64,000 nt of DNA from JAVBNT01 sp031551355 (GCA_031551355.1 JAVBNT010000002.1:81460-145459), one strand, 5' to 3'. Positions 25,605 through 35,272 are shown, numbered from the stretch's first letter. The notes: generated by a model from the letters alone, not told the origin. Made by a program: numbers and translations.

Positions 25605-27356
25605 CTACCGTGTGACGATGAAGGGACCTATTACTAAAGCATCAAACCCCGTTCTTTTAAATGTCGAGAGTGCGTCATCAGGAGTCATTACGATCGGCTC
25701 CTGGGAATTGAACGATGTATTTAAGATCAGAGGTATACCGGTAAGCTCAAAAAACTTTTTTATAACTTTATAATAAAGCGGATTTTGCTCTTCGGTTACT
25801 GTCTGAGGGCGGGCAGTCTGATCTGCATGGGTAACGGCATCAATAAGACCCAGTTTTTCCGGTCTTACCTTAAAGATCATCAGCATATACTTTGAAATGC
25901 CGTCAAATTCAAGCCACTTTGACGCTTCTTCTTCAATCATACTTGGAGCGAAAGGCCGGAACTCTTCCCTGTTTTTTATGCCCATAGCATTAATTTTCTC
26001 CTTTACACGCCCATCCGCAGGATTTGCCATCAGACTTCTGTGCCCCAAAGCCCTCGGACCAAATTCAAGTCTGTCCTGAAACCATCCGACAATTTTTTCA
26101 TCTCTCAGCATGGATGCCGTCTGTGTAACAAGCTCTTCATCGGTTACATAGCGCTTATATGACAGGCCTGATTTTTTAATAGCTTCTTCTATCTGCTGCC
26201 CGGTATATCCGGGTCCCCAATAAGCATGCTTCATTTCCTGCATTGTTGTTTTAGGATGCCCCAGAACCTGATTCCATATATAATAGCACGCACCTACAGC
26301 CGTTCCGGCATCATGCGACGCAGGCTGTATAAAAAGACGGCTGCCCGGGAATCTGCTGAGTATCTTGGCATTTAAAACCGAGTTAAGCGCCACACCGCCT
26401 GAAAGACAGATATTTTTACTGCCGGTTTGGGATATCAGATAATCGAGCATATGAAAGACGGCGTCTTCCGTTCTGAACTGCAATGCCCTGGCGATCATCA
26501 TTTCCTGAATTGTAGCGGTCGGATCTACACTCTTGTCACGGCGTTCCTTGAAAAAACGTTTCTGAAGCTCGCTGTAGTCCTCTATGCGGAAACGCATAAT
26601 ATTATCGTCCACAATAAATTCACCTTCCGGCAAAAGTTTAAGGATTTCCTCAAAATTTTCCCTGACATACTTGGGAATATACATATCACCGGATGTTGCC
26701 AGTCCCATAACCTTACAGGCGTCATACTCCGAAAATCCCAAATATTTGCAGAATTTCTCCCATAAAAATCCCAATGAGCTCGGATAATCAATTTCCTTGA
26801 TCTTCTGCAGTTTATTATCCTTGCCGTATCCCATCCATGTAGAGGCAAATTCACCAATACCATCTATGGCAAGAACAACGGCTTCATCAAACGGAGAAAT
26901 AAAGTAAGAACTTGCCGCATGGCATAAATGGTGAGGTATGAAAGAAAATTTTTCCGTTACATCATAACCTGCCATTTTTGAAAGCCGCCCCGGTATCTCC
27001 ATACAGCATTTATAAAAAAGCGACTCTCCTTCAAAATTTCCGAAATCAACATCATCCACATTATACGGGTGTTTATGCCCGGTATTCTTTTTAAGTCTTG
27101 CTTCAGGATCAAGCGAAAATCCGATCTGAGAGATGCTGTCCCAGCCAATACCGGCAAATTCAAGACAAAAATTGATCGCGTTTACAGGAAGGATTTGCGG
27201 ATTGTATACTCTTGATTTTTTGGCGTGTTTTATACGGTTAAACCTTTCCTCCTCGGCCGCGGCCAGCATTTCACCATTCTTAATGATACAAGCCGCCGAT
27301 TCATGATAAACGGAATTTATCCCCAAAATATAAACATCCCCATCTGCTGCTGCCAT
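25605..27356 (-). CDS. Carbamoyltransferase, NodU/CmcH/TobZ family
   Basis: 583-residue O-carbamoyltransferase transferring a carbamoyl group from carbamoyl phosphate through a carbamoyl-adenylate intermediate. The N-terminal domain shows YILGINSVYHESAACII, EEERFNRIKH and metal-site HHLCHAASSYF, then AIDGIGEFAS; the YrdC-like C-terminal region shows SGGVALNSVLNAKIL, FGPRALGHRSLMANP and FNSQEPIVMTPDDAL. ATG follows GAGGTGA. Family members modify antibiotics, Nod factors and surface sugars; no biosynthetic cluster surrounds it here, so the acceptor is unknown. Repeats flank it on both sides. Confidence 0.9.
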   Translation of the reverse strand: MAAADGDVYILGINSVYHESAACIIKNGEMLAAAEEERFNRIKHAKKSRVYNPQILPVNAINFCLEFAGIGWDSISQIGFSLDPEARLKKNTGHKHPYNVDDVDFGNFEGESLFYKCCMEIPGRLSKMAGYDVTEKFSFIPHHLCHAASSYFISPFDEAVVLAIDGIGEFASTWMGYGKDNKLQKIKEIDYPSSLGFLWEKFCKYLGFSEYDACKVMGLATSGDMYIPKYVRENFEEILKLLPEGEFIVDDNIMRFRIEDYSELQKRFFKERRDKSVDPTATIQEMMIARALQFRTEDAVFHMLDYLISQTGSKNICLSGGVALNSVLNAKILSRFPGSRLFIQPASHDAGTAVGACYYIWNQVLGHPKTTMQEMKHAYWGPGYTGQQIEEAIKKSGLSYKRYVTDEELVTQTASMLRDEKIVGWFQDRLEFGPRALGHRSLMANPADGRVKEKINAMGIKNREEFRPFAPSMIEEEASKWLEFDGISKYMLMIFKVRPEKLGLIDAVTHADQTARPQTVTEEQNPLYYKVIKKFFELTGIPLILNTSFNSQEPIVMTPDDALSTFKRTGFDALVIGPFIVTR

Positions 27357-27413
27357 AAACTCACCTCGCGAATTTTTAAATGAAATCCGTCATTTCCAAA
27401 AGCCTCTTTGTCA

Positions 27414-27593
27414 TCCCCGCGAATGCGGGGATCCAGTATTTTATTTTATTGTAATCCCCATAAAAGGGAGCTTTTCTAAGGTGTGGATTCCCACCTGCGC
27501 GGGGATCTTCATGCGGCACAGCCGCACCAACCTATAAATGAAAGCATCCGGTTGGGATGCCCTGTCATTGTTGTGGCTTTCGCAACAATGACA
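27414..27593. repeat. Cluster of REP-like hairpins
   Basis: Within the 428-base gap between carbamoyltransferase and serA are several inverted repeats: TCCCCGC/GCGGGGA at 27414-27431, a CCACCTGCGCGGGGATCTTC segment at 27491-27510 with the ATCTTCATGCGGCACA tail shared with 25398, GCATCC/GGATGC near 27544-27560, and TGTCATTGTTG/CAACAATGACA at 27563-27593. No open frame here looks real. Confidence 0.65.
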
Positions 27594-27648
27594 TCAAAAA
27601 CCTGTTTTCAGAGGTTTCCAATCAATAACAAATGTCCGGATTTTTTAA

Positions 27649-27677
27649 TTGATATTCTAAATTTATACACATATTAT
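27649..27677 (+). promoter_or_regulatory. Probable promoter for serA
   Basis: TTGATA (27649-27654) and TATTAT (27672-27677) are separated by 17 bases, close to the sigma-70 consensus. They lie about 110 bases before the serA ATG. Confidence 0.5.
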
Positions 27678-27784
27678 ATACAAACCCTGCCTGAACAAAA
27701 AAAAATCCGGCAGGACTTCCGCATAGCCGGGAAGAAAGCTTTCAAACCCAAATATTTTTTATCCCAGGAGGCCAAAAAAACGAC

Positions 27785-28714
27785 ATGAAAATACTTGTTG
27801 CGACAGAAAAACCGTTTGCGAAAGAAGCCGTTGACGGAATCAGACAAATAGTGGAGGGAGCCGGACATGAGCTTGCCCTTCTTGAAAAATATACCGACAA
27901 ATCACAATTTCTTGCCGCAGTGGAAACGGCAGACGCTCTGATAATCCGCTCTGATAAAGTCACAGCCGATGTTGTAGACGCCGCAAAACAGCTTAAAATA
28001 GTTGTCAGAGCAGGTGCCGGTTATGACAATGTCGATCTGGCTGCATGCACAGCTAAAAACATTGTGGTAATGAACACCCCGGGACAAAACTCAAATGCCG
28101 TTGCCGAACTTGTTATCGGCATGATGATCTTTCTGTCAAGAAACTGCTTTAATCCGGGAACCGGTTGTGAAATACACGGAAAAACACTCGGTATTCATGG
28201 ATACGGAAACATTGGCCGCCTCGTTGCTAAATACGGAAAAGCAATGGGAATGGATGTCTATGCCTACCACCACAGAATTATGGATGAGTCCGTATATCAA
28301 AAAGACGGCGTAAAAATGGTAACCTCTCCGGAAGAGCTCTATGCGAAATGCCAATATATTTCACTTCATATACCGGCAACCGAAAAAAATAAAAAATCAG
28401 TCAACTATGAGCTTTTAGCAAAAATGCCCAAAGGCGCAGCTCTGATAAATACAGCCAGAAAAGAAGTCATTGATGAAGAAGGACTCAAAAAAATACTGGA
28501 GGACAGAAAAGACTTCAGATACGCAACCGACATTTGCGCAGACTGTCAGTGTGTCCTGAGCGAGCAATTCGGGACCCGCGTGATGTCAACCCCGAAAAAA
28601 ATGGGAGCAGAGACAGCTGAAGCCAATATCAATGCCGGTCTTGCCGCCGCCAACCAGATCGTCTCCTACTTCAAAACCGGCGACACAACGTTCCAGGTAA
28701 ACAAAGCGAAATAA
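27785..28714 (+). CDS. serA: D-3-phosphoglycerate dehydrogenase-like protein
   Basis: 309-residue 2-hydroxyacid dehydrogenase of the short SerA type, first step of serine synthesis from 3-phosphoglycerate. Visible motifs are VVRAGAGYDNVDLAAC, NTPGQNSNAVAELVIGMM, the NAD loop GIHGYGNIGR, ISLHIPATEKNK and the substrate arginine in INTARKEVID. The catalytic histidine region, normally TPHxGA(S/Q)T, reads STPKKMGAETAEAN, with Lys at the His position, and the usual catalytic Glu after the DV motif is not obvious (ATDICADCQC). ATG follows AGGAGG at long spacing. Serine metabolism is likely but activity may differ from standard SerA. Confidence 0.75.
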   Translation: MKILVATEKPFAKEAVDGIRQIVEGAGHELALLEKYTDKSQFLAAVETADALIIRSDKVTADVVDAAKQLKIVVRAGAGYDNVDLAACTAKNIVVMNTPGQNSNAVAELVIGMMIFLSRNCFNPGTGCEIHGKTLGIHGYGNIGRLVAKYGKAMGMDVYAYHHRIMDESVYQKDGVKMVTSPEELYAKCQYISLHIPATEKNKKSVNYELLAKMPKGAALINTARKEVIDEEGLKKILEDRKDFRYATDICADCQCVLSEQFGTRVMSTPKKMGAETAEANINAGLAAANQIVSYFKTGDTTFQVNKAK

Positions 28715-28733
28715 ACCGCAATTACTCAAAGGC

Positions 28734-28777
28734 TGTAGTGCTAAGCGGGGGCTGGAAAGCCCCCGCTTAGCACTACA
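28734..28777. terminator. Perfect 20-bp hairpin after serA
   Basis: Arms 28734-28753 and 28758-28777 are exact inverted copies of TGTAGTGCTAAGCGGGGGCT around a GGAA loop, 20 bases after the serA stop. There is no T-run behind it, so it may work as a strong pause or RNA-stabilising hairpin. The rest of the 350-base gap to 29064 holds two smaller GC-rich hairpins and no convincing gene. Confidence 0.65.
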
Positions 28778-29064
28778 CAAAATCGTAAAAAACAGTTGAC
28801 TCTGTGCTCTTGAGAATATTCTTTCACAGTTTTCGCCGATTTTTCTTGATACTATTTGTCCGGCAAAGGCCGGAATTGGGCGCCATACAGGCGCTGGCAA
28901 TTATCTTTTATCATATCGCGGGGCCGCCGTTAGCACGACAGCCCTGCTTTTTCTTGAAAGAGCAGCGTATTCTTAATATATTAAAAGGTTAAAGGGTTTT
29001 ATTTTATTACCGTCTAACATTACGTTTCAAATAATAAGAAAATATAAAACGGAGATTTCTTACT

Positions 29065-30354
29065 ATGGATATGGGAAAATTCGTCCCGGTATGGGAAAAA
29101 TCAGGACTGGATCCAAAAGCAATGCTAGGTTCGGCAAAAGTGAGAAACGCAGCTTACACAGAAGTATATCTCAGCCAGAAAAACCGGCCGCAATCAGCGG
29201 CAAAATTCCTTGATTACGCAATAAACGGATATGCAACCGACAGGGTTGAGGAACTATATAACGCCAAAACAAACGGACAAAAGTTAATAGGCACATTATG
29301 TGTATATGTTCCTGATGAAATAATATACGCTCTCAATGCAATCTCAATGGCACTATGCGCCGGAAGTGAAGCCGGATTCGTATATGCGGAAAATTACTTG
29401 CCCCGAAACACCTGCAGCCTGATAAAAGCTTTCTGGGGGCTAACTTTTCTGAAGATCTGCCCCTTCATTGAACTCGCAGATCTAATCATCGGCGAAACTA
29501 CATGCGACGGCAAGAAAAAAGCATACGACATCTATAGCGGCATAAAGAATATGCATATAATGGAAATACCCCACTGCAAGCGTGATTCCGATAAAAAACT
29601 AATCATTGAGGAATTTAAACTGTTTGCCGCTAAAATGGAAGAACTCACCGGCAACAAGTTAAGTATTGATTCCCTTAAAAGGGCAATAAAAACCGTTAAT
29701 GAAAGGCGCAGGGCCATAATGCGCATGATGGAGGCAAGAACTTCTGAAAATCCGCCTATATCAGGAAAAGACGCGTTGCTAATACACCAGTTTACCACTC
29801 TTCTTGATGCTGAGAAATATACGGAAACAGTAAACTCTATCGCCGATGAACTTGAGGAAAGGGTCTCTAAAAATGTCGGCGTGGCAAGTCCCGATACGCC
29901 AAGGATCTTAATAACCGGATGCCCGATGGCAATGCCTAACTGGAAACTTTACAATTCTGTTGAAAAACTAGGCGGAATAATTGTCTGTGAAGAAGGGTGT
30001 GTCGGTATGCGTTCAATGCGCAATGAAACATCCGACGACGGCAACACTGTCGAAGAACTTATAGAAAATATCGCCGATAGATATTTTAAAATCGACTGTG
30101 CATGTTTTACCCCAAACAATGAACGTATAGACAACATAATAGAAATGGCCAAACACTTTAAAGCAGACGGTGTGATAAATTATGCCCTAATGTTCTGCAC
30201 ACCCTTTGCGGTTGAAAACTACCGGGTTGAAGAAGCTCTCAAAAAAGCCGGAATACCTTCACTGACGATTGAAACCGACTATTCAAAAGAAGATATCGGG
30301 CAAATAAATTTAAGGGTCGAAGCATTTCTGGAAATGCTGAAAACAAATAAATGA
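29065..30354 (+). CDS. Double-cubane-cluster anaerobic reductase
   Basis: 429-residue member of the 2-hydroxyacyl-CoA dehydratase/benzoyl-CoA reductase superfamily, in the double-cubane-cluster subgroup (E. coli YjiM-like). Conserved cysteine sites are LPRNTCSLIKAFWG, KICPF, IGETTCDGKKKAY, ITGCPMAMPNWK, CEEGCVGMRS, CACFTPNNERIDN and ALMFCTPF; the C-terminus has IETDYSKEDIGQINLRVEAFLEML. These proteins carry a [Fe8S9] double cubane and perform ATP-driven low-potential reductions; the physiological substrate is not established. The usual ATP-dependent activator (HgdC/YjiL-like) gene is not adjacent. Its TGA overlaps the ATG of the hydrolase pseudogene. Confidence 0.85.
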   Translation: MDMGKFVPVWEKSGLDPKAMLGSAKVRNAAYTEVYLSQKNRPQSAAKFLDYAINGYATDRVEELYNAKTNGQKLIGTLCVYVPDEIIYALNAISMALCAGSEAGFVYAENYLPRNTCSLIKAFWGLTFLKICPFIELADLIIGETTCDGKKKAYDIYSGIKNMHIMEIPHCKRDSDKKLIIEEFKLFAAKMEELTGNKLSIDSLKRAIKTVNERRRAIMRMMEARTSENPPISGKDALLIHQFTTLLDAEKYTETVNSIADELEERVSKNVGVASPDTPRILITGCPMAMPNWKLYNSVEKLGGIIVCEEGCVGMRSMRNETSDDGNTVEELIENIADRYFKIDCACFTPNNERIDNIIEMAKHFKADGVINYALMFCTPFAVENYRVEEALKKAGIPSLTIETDYSKEDIGQINLRVEAFLEMLKTNK

Positions 30355-31128
30355 TCCGTACCCACGGAAACAAACCTTATAAGCGGCAGTGATTCATGGA
30401 GGACCGGGTGCACCCGGTTCTCTTTATAATACAGCAAAAAAACTGTCGGAAAAATTTGCCGTTCTGGAGCCGATACAGTCAAAATACAGTATAACGGACC
30501 TCACAGAAGAGATGCACACACAACTGACATTGCACAGCAAAAATCCCTTGACACTTATCGGCCATTCCTGGGGAGCCTGGCTTTCAATAATCTACACGCT
30601 TTCCTATCCCCATATGGTAAACAGAGTCATATTGGTTAGCTGCGCTCCTTTTGAGACAAAATATGTGACGCAAATAACGGAAAGACGGTTGCAGCGTTTG
30701 ACTGTCAGCCAACAGTCGATGTTTAAGCACTTAACGGAAATGCCGGAACAAAACGGTTCAGATAAGGAAAAGATGCAAAAACTCAGCGGCCTTACCGAAA
30801 AGTCCGACAATTATAATGTTGCGAAAAACATTATAAAAATCCTGACGGCCTAAAACCAGACATCAAGATGTATTTAAACATATGGAATGAAGCAGCCGCG
30901 CTCCGCAAAGAAGAATTCTTTATGCACAACTTACCTAAAATAAAATGTCCGATAACTGTAATACATGGCAAAAACGATCCGCATCCCGTAAAAGGAGTTA
31001 CCAAGCCATTAAAAAAACTCGGCATAAAATTTGAAGAATATATTCTCGAAAAATGCGGACACTCCCCTTTTAGGGAAAAGCCAGCTCAACAGCAGTTTTA
31101 CGAAATATTGTGGAACATTATTAATTAG
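30351..31128 (+). pseudogene. Alpha/beta hydrolase with two frameshifts
   Basis: The region encodes a single alpha/beta hydrolase in three successive frames. ATG 30351 overlaps the reductase stop (ATGA) and reads MIRTHGNKPYK, then a one-base loss near 30383 moves the frame to AAVIHGGPGAPGSLYN with the serine nucleophile motif LIGHSWGAWLS; a second one-base loss near 30838, at a short A-run, moves it to NPDGLKPDIKMYLNIWNEA, with the acid region ITVIHGKNDPHP and the catalytic His in EKCGHSPFREKP. All catalytic elements remain readable, so decay is recent or these are sequence errors. It was probably cotranscribed with the reductase. Confidence 0.75.
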
Positions 31129-31139
31129 AGCCATTTACT

Positions 31140-32861
31140 CTAATTAGTATCAAATCCCAATTTAACCAGTTTTTTTCTTAAATTTTCAAGTTCTTCAAGC
31201 ATTGAAGGACGCCGCTTATACTGCTGTGCAAATTTTTTAATCAAACCAAACACAGAGAAACTTCCCCCGGCCTTAGCAAATTCTTTCATTAATGAACAAA
31301 CACTTTTATACATTCGGCGATCTTTGGCATCCGCAGCTGCTTTTTCAATTTCACTAATATAAATGGCAAAAATCTCTTCAGGATAATGCTTGACTAAATC
31401 ATAACCATATCTAAACACATCGGCAGGACGATTTTTTACACAATCAAGCAATAACTGCCATTCCTGTTCCTGTTCCAAAATTTGTTCATATAAACCGGAT
31501 TTTTTTAACTCAGATAACAAGAGCTTATATTCAAACTCCCACCGGTTTCTTTCCTGATAAAAACTCTTTAATTCATCATAAAAAGAAATATCGCCTCTCA
31601 ATAATAGATATTTCATCACTTTTATTTTTTTATCAGCCTCTCCGGTTTTTTCATATATACCGTATAAAATTCTCCACCACTTATCAGCTCGATAATCATA
31701 TAAAGGAACAGAACCAACGCCCTCAATTTTCTCAAGACACAATCTTTCAGCATCACCAAAAGATGATTTTTCCATAAAGCATTTTATAGCTATTTCACAA
31801 AACTCATCAATATGCAAATTTCCAAGCAAATATTCATCGGCTTTATCTTGTTCATCGAGCTTTTTTATAGCAGAATACCGAACAAGCATATCATCGGTTT
31901 CATTATATGCGGAATATTTTTCCTGGCCATACAATCTATAGAGCTCATCCAAAGCTTTTTCAAGCTTAGCTCTATTTTTGACAGTTAAAAACATTACTGA
32001 AAAGCGCAGCAGAATATAATTCCATTCACCCCATCCCTCAAATACCTTGTTTTTAGATTGCTTCAAAAGAATACAGAAACACTCTTCCTGCTCTTTTTCT
32101 CCATAATTACCAGAAATCAAAAAACATGCCTTTTCAAGAAGACGAATAGATCTATCTATCGCAGCAGTCAACATCCCCGAACTAGAGTCGGAGTTAGACG
32201 CCAATTTTACGCATGTCAATAAAACCTCAAGAGCAGCATCAAAGACAATTAGACATGATTTTGAAAGAAATTTTTTCTCTAACTTATCAAGCAAATCATA
32301 AAACTCAGAACAAATATTATTACATCCTCTATAGTCTGCAAATCCCCTGTAAGAATTTTTGCGAATGATTTCTTTGATAGAGTCTTTGATAAATTTATGC
32401 TCACTGTCCCGGTCAGGGCTGCCAAATAAAAACATCAGCTCATGCTCGATCCTGCTATCCTTAATAGACATATCAAGTAAATAATCAATAAGCTCATTCT
32501 TATTCGTCGAGCTTAAAATTTCCGCAAGCGCCATACCTTCAGCGAAAGAGTCATTGTATTTTTCCTTTTTGTATTTTTTCATATCAAAATCATCACTTTT
32601 AATCGCAAGAAAAACAGCAACCAAATGTTTGCAAACATCAGAAAAATCATAAGGACAATTACAAGAACAATCCAGTATATCTCCATCTTTGCTGATTTTA
32701 ACATTAACTTTATATTTCTCCCTGCCACTTCCTTTTACAAGCGCGCTAAATTCATTATTTTCGTCTTTTGTTAAAGCAGATATCATATTATCATTATAAT
32801 ATTCCTTACCGCGTTTTAAAATTTTATCATCTATTTGCAATAATATTTTATTTATTTTCAT
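31140..32861 (-). CDS. SWIM zinc-finger protein
   Basis: Protein of about 573 residues with an N-terminal SWIM zinc finger near residues 63-78: CSCNCPYDFSDVCKHLVAV, matching CxCx(n)CxH. The remainder is alpha-helical with repeated helix pairs, as in other bacterial SWIM proteins with tetratricopeptide-like C-termini. SWIM domains bind nucleic acid or proteins; the function is not known. ATG 32861 is chosen because GGGGGTG is well placed; a GTG 9 bases earlier is possible. It is convergent with the hydrolase pseudogene, and a strong terminator separates it from the penicillin-binding protein gene. Confidence 0.75.
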   Translation of the reverse strand: MKINKILLQIDDKILKRGKEYYNDNMISALTKDENNEFSALVKGSGREKYKVNVKISKDGDILDCSCNCPYDFSDVCKHLVAVFLAIKSDDFDMKKYKKEKYNDSFAEGMALAEILSSTNKNELIDYLLDMSIKDSRIEHELMFLFGSPDRDSEHKFIKDSIKEIIRKNSYRGFADYRGCNNICSEFYDLLDKLEKKFLSKSCLIVFDAALEVLLTCVKLASNSDSSSGMLTAAIDRSIRLLEKACFLISGNYGEKEQEECFCILLKQSKNKVFEGWGEWNYILLRFSVMFLTVKNRAKLEKALDELYRLYGQEKYSAYNETDDMLVRYSAIKKLDEQDKADEYLLGNLHIDEFCEIAIKCFMEKSSFGDAERLCLEKIEGVGSVPLYDYRADKWWRILYGIYEKTGEADKKIKVMKYLLLRGDISFYDELKSFYQERNRWEFEYKLLLSELKKSGLYEQILEQEQEWQLLLDCVKNRPADVFRYGYDLVKHYPEEIFAIYISEIEKAAADAKDRRMYKSVCSLMKEFAKAGGSFSVFGLIKKFAQQYKRRPSMLEELENLRKKLVKLGFDTN

Positions 32862-32904
32862 AAAAAGCACCCCCTATCCAACTACTTTACAATAACATCA
32901 AAAA

Positions 32905-32953
32905 GATATAAAAAGGCGGGCAAACTTATCAGGTTCGCCCGCCTTTTTATATC
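32905..32953 (-). terminator. Terminator at the end of the nusB-PBP operon
   Basis: Arms GATATAAAAAGGCGGGC (32905-32921) and its exact complement (32937-32953) form a 17-bp stem with a 15-base loop and T-rich flanks on both strands. It abuts the penicillin-binding protein stop. Confidence 0.85.
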
Positions 32954-35272
32954 TTACATTCCCTCATCGCCGGAATTATCGTTGCCTCCGCCGTCTACCG
33001 GCGTCTGAATCGGCGGTGCCGAAGGAACAGGTATCGGTTCAGCCCTTACGGGTTCCGATACTTTAGGAATGTCAATCGCCTCTCTCGGAGCTGCGTCGAT
33101 TTTAGGAATCGGTATCGCCTTCGGACGCTCATATACAGTTCCCGAAGCACTCTCATCAATCGGCTGAATATCCTGAGGTCTGGGAGCACCCTCAGATCTT
33201 CGCTCAGGCTCTTTCTTCACCTCCGGCTTAACTTCCTCGGCCGTTACACGTTCTATTTTACCGCTCTTACGGTTATATTTTATAGGACCATGCTTATAAC
33301 AGAATCTCTGCGGCACCGATCCTACCGGATAAGACCGTTTCAAAATATTAGGACATGAGCCGGTGGCGCGCAATTCCGTCTCCGCGCAAAGGGCAACACT
33401 TATCATGCCTTTGGCATCAGCCCCGAAATTTAGCTTCTTGTCTTTTTCCAAAGCCTGTTTCATAAAATCGGCCCAAATCGGAGCCGGCAAATCTCCGCCA
33501 TAAACATGGTTCATTTTGGAGTTATTGTCATTGCCCGTCCAAACAGCACAGGATAACTGCGGCGTATAGCCTACAAACCAGGCGTCCCTGAATTCATCCG
33601 TAGTTCCCGTTTTTCCCGCAGCCGGGCGGCCTATGTTCGCAGCATAGCCCGTGCCGCCGTCAATTACACCGCGCAGCATCTCAGTCATCGTGAAAGCAGT
33701 CGATTCAGCAATCGCCTCTTCAGCCTGAGGCCAGCGGTGATCCTCAATAACATTTCCCGAAGAGTCAAAAATAACTTTTATCGCTGTAGGTTCATACTTC
33801 AAGCCGCCGGCAGCCAGTACCCCATAAGACGATGCCATTTCCAAAGGAGTTACGACTCCGCTGCCCAGAGCCATCGACAAATGAGGTTCAAGAGGCTCTT
33901 TTATTCCCATTCTAAGAGCATAGTCAAGCACAGTATCAATGCCGACCTTGTCCATCAGCTTGACTGCGGACACATTTCTGGACCATTTCAACGCATCTCT
34001 AAGTGACATGTTTCCTTTAAACGTCCTGTCACTATTTTGCGGAGACCAGGTAACACCATCCCCCATTTTATAGGTAACGGGAGAATCGGCAATAACCGAA
34101 TCGGGAGAATAACCGGTATCTATCGCGGCCGTATAAATAATGACCTTAAATGCGGAACCGGGTTGGCGCTTAGCCTGCCAGGCTCTGTTAAACTGATCTT
34201 TCTCTTTATATTCAAGTCCGCCGACAATGGCCTTTAAATATCCGTTTCTGGGATCGATGGCCACTACAGCACCGTTGGTGGCGTTCATATTGTCACGTTT
34301 AGCTTTGTCGAGTCCCTTTTTAAGAGCCTTTTCACCGATTCTCTGCATTCTTACATCAAGCGTTGTGTATATTTTTAAACCTCCGCGGTAAAGCAGATCG
34401 TCGCTGTATTTCTGGGAAAGCTGCTTAAGGACATAAGAAGTAAAATATGGGTATTTTATCTGCTGAAGCTCTGTTTTATGCGGAACATACGCAAGCTTGG
34501 TTTCCAGTGCCTCATCAGACTGCTGCTGGGTTATAAAACCGCATTCAACCATCCTGTTCAAAACCATTTTCTGGCGTATAAGCGCTGATTCTTCGTCTAC
34601 AAAAGGAGAATAAACGCTTGGAGCCGGAGGCAATCCTGCGATAAGAGCACTTTCAGCGAGGTTCAAATCTTTTGCATGCTTGCCGAAATATATCTGTGCG
34701 GCAGCTTCAATCCCATAAGCGCCGGAACCAAAATAAATCTGGTTCAGATATCTTTCCAGAATTTCCTTCTTCGTAAAACGCCTTTCAATCTGCATGGCGA
34801 TTATAATTTCCTGAATCTTTCTCTGAATGCTCTTCTGAGGATGCAGAAAAATTTCTCTTGCGAGCTGCATGGTTATGGTACTCGCTCCCTGGGCAGCCGA
34901 TTTCCCCTTGAAATCAGCGACAAGAGAACGTACAATTCCTTTGGGATCTATTCCATGGTGGGAATAAAATCTGGAATCTTCAATCGCAACAATTGCGTCT
35001 TTCATGTCCTGCGGAATCTCATCCAGCGGAACCCAGTATCTATTCTCCCTGAAGAGAGTCGCAATAACTGTTCCGTCTGCCGCATAAATTATTGAAGTCT
35101 CACTGGGCTCAAATTTTGCCAACAGTTCAACATCCGGCAAATCCTTCCCGCAGGTATTGATTACGGCAAGGCCGACACAGATTACGAATACACATAAAAA
35201 AAGAGCTATATAAAAGAAAAAAATAAGAATTTTTATAAAAATTCTCTTAGGTTTCTTTTTGTTCTCCGCCAT
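32954..35272 (-). CDS. Class A penicillin-binding protein 1A
   Basis: Bifunctional peptidoglycan synthase of 772 residues. After a membrane anchor (FIKILIFFFYIALFLCVFVI) comes the GT51 transglycosylase domain with the catalytic Glu in AIEDSRFYSHHG, GASTITMQLAREI and ERYLNQIYFGSGAYGIEAAA. The transpeptidase has PGSAFK near residue 369 (SxxK), SRNVSAVKL (SxN) and AGKTGTTDEFRDAWFVGYT near 552 (KTG). The last about 110 residues are Pro/Glu-rich low complexity, probably periplasmic linker. The start overlaps the nusB end by 26 bases. Together with lipoproteins and prepilins it supports a diderm cell plan. Confidence 0.95.
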   Translation of the reverse strand: MAENKKKPKRIFIKILIFFFYIALFLCVFVICVGLAVINTCGKDLPDVELLAKFEPSETSIIYAADGTVIATLFRENRYWVPLDEIPQDMKDAIVAIEDSRFYSHHGIDPKGIVRSLVADFKGKSAAQGASTITMQLAREIFLHPQKSIQRKIQEIIIAMQIERRFTKKEILERYLNQIYFGSGAYGIEAAAQIYFGKHAKDLNLAESALIAGLPPAPSVYSPFVDEESALIRQKMVLNRMVECGFITQQQSDEALETKLAYVPHKTELQQIKYPYFTSYVLKQLSQKYSDDLLYRGGLKIYTTLDVRMQRIGEKALKKGLDKAKRDNMNATNGAVVAIDPRNGYLKAIVGGLEYKEKDQFNRAWQAKRQPGSAFKVIIYTAAIDTGYSPDSVIADSPVTYKMGDGVTWSPQNSDRTFKGNMSLRDALKWSRNVSAVKLMDKVGIDTVLDYALRMGIKEPLEPHLSMALGSGVVTPLEMASSYGVLAAGGLKYEPTAIKVIFDSSGNVIEDHRWPQAEEAIAESTAFTMTEMLRGVIDGGTGYAANIGRPAAGKTGTTDEFRDAWFVGYTPQLSCAVWTGNDNNSKMNHVYGGDLPAPIWADFMKQALEKDKKLNFGADAKGMISVALCAETELRATGSCPNILKRSYPVGSVPQRFCYKHGPIKYNRKSGKIERVTAEEVKPEVKKEPERRSEGAPRPQDIQPIDESASGTVYERPKAIPIPKIDAAPREAIDIPKVSEPVRAEPIPVPSAPPIQTPVDGGGNDNSGDEGM

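Noticed and set aside
28804..28992. 62-codon frame after the serA hairpin
   Set aside because: No ribosome site and the stretch is dominated by small hairpins.
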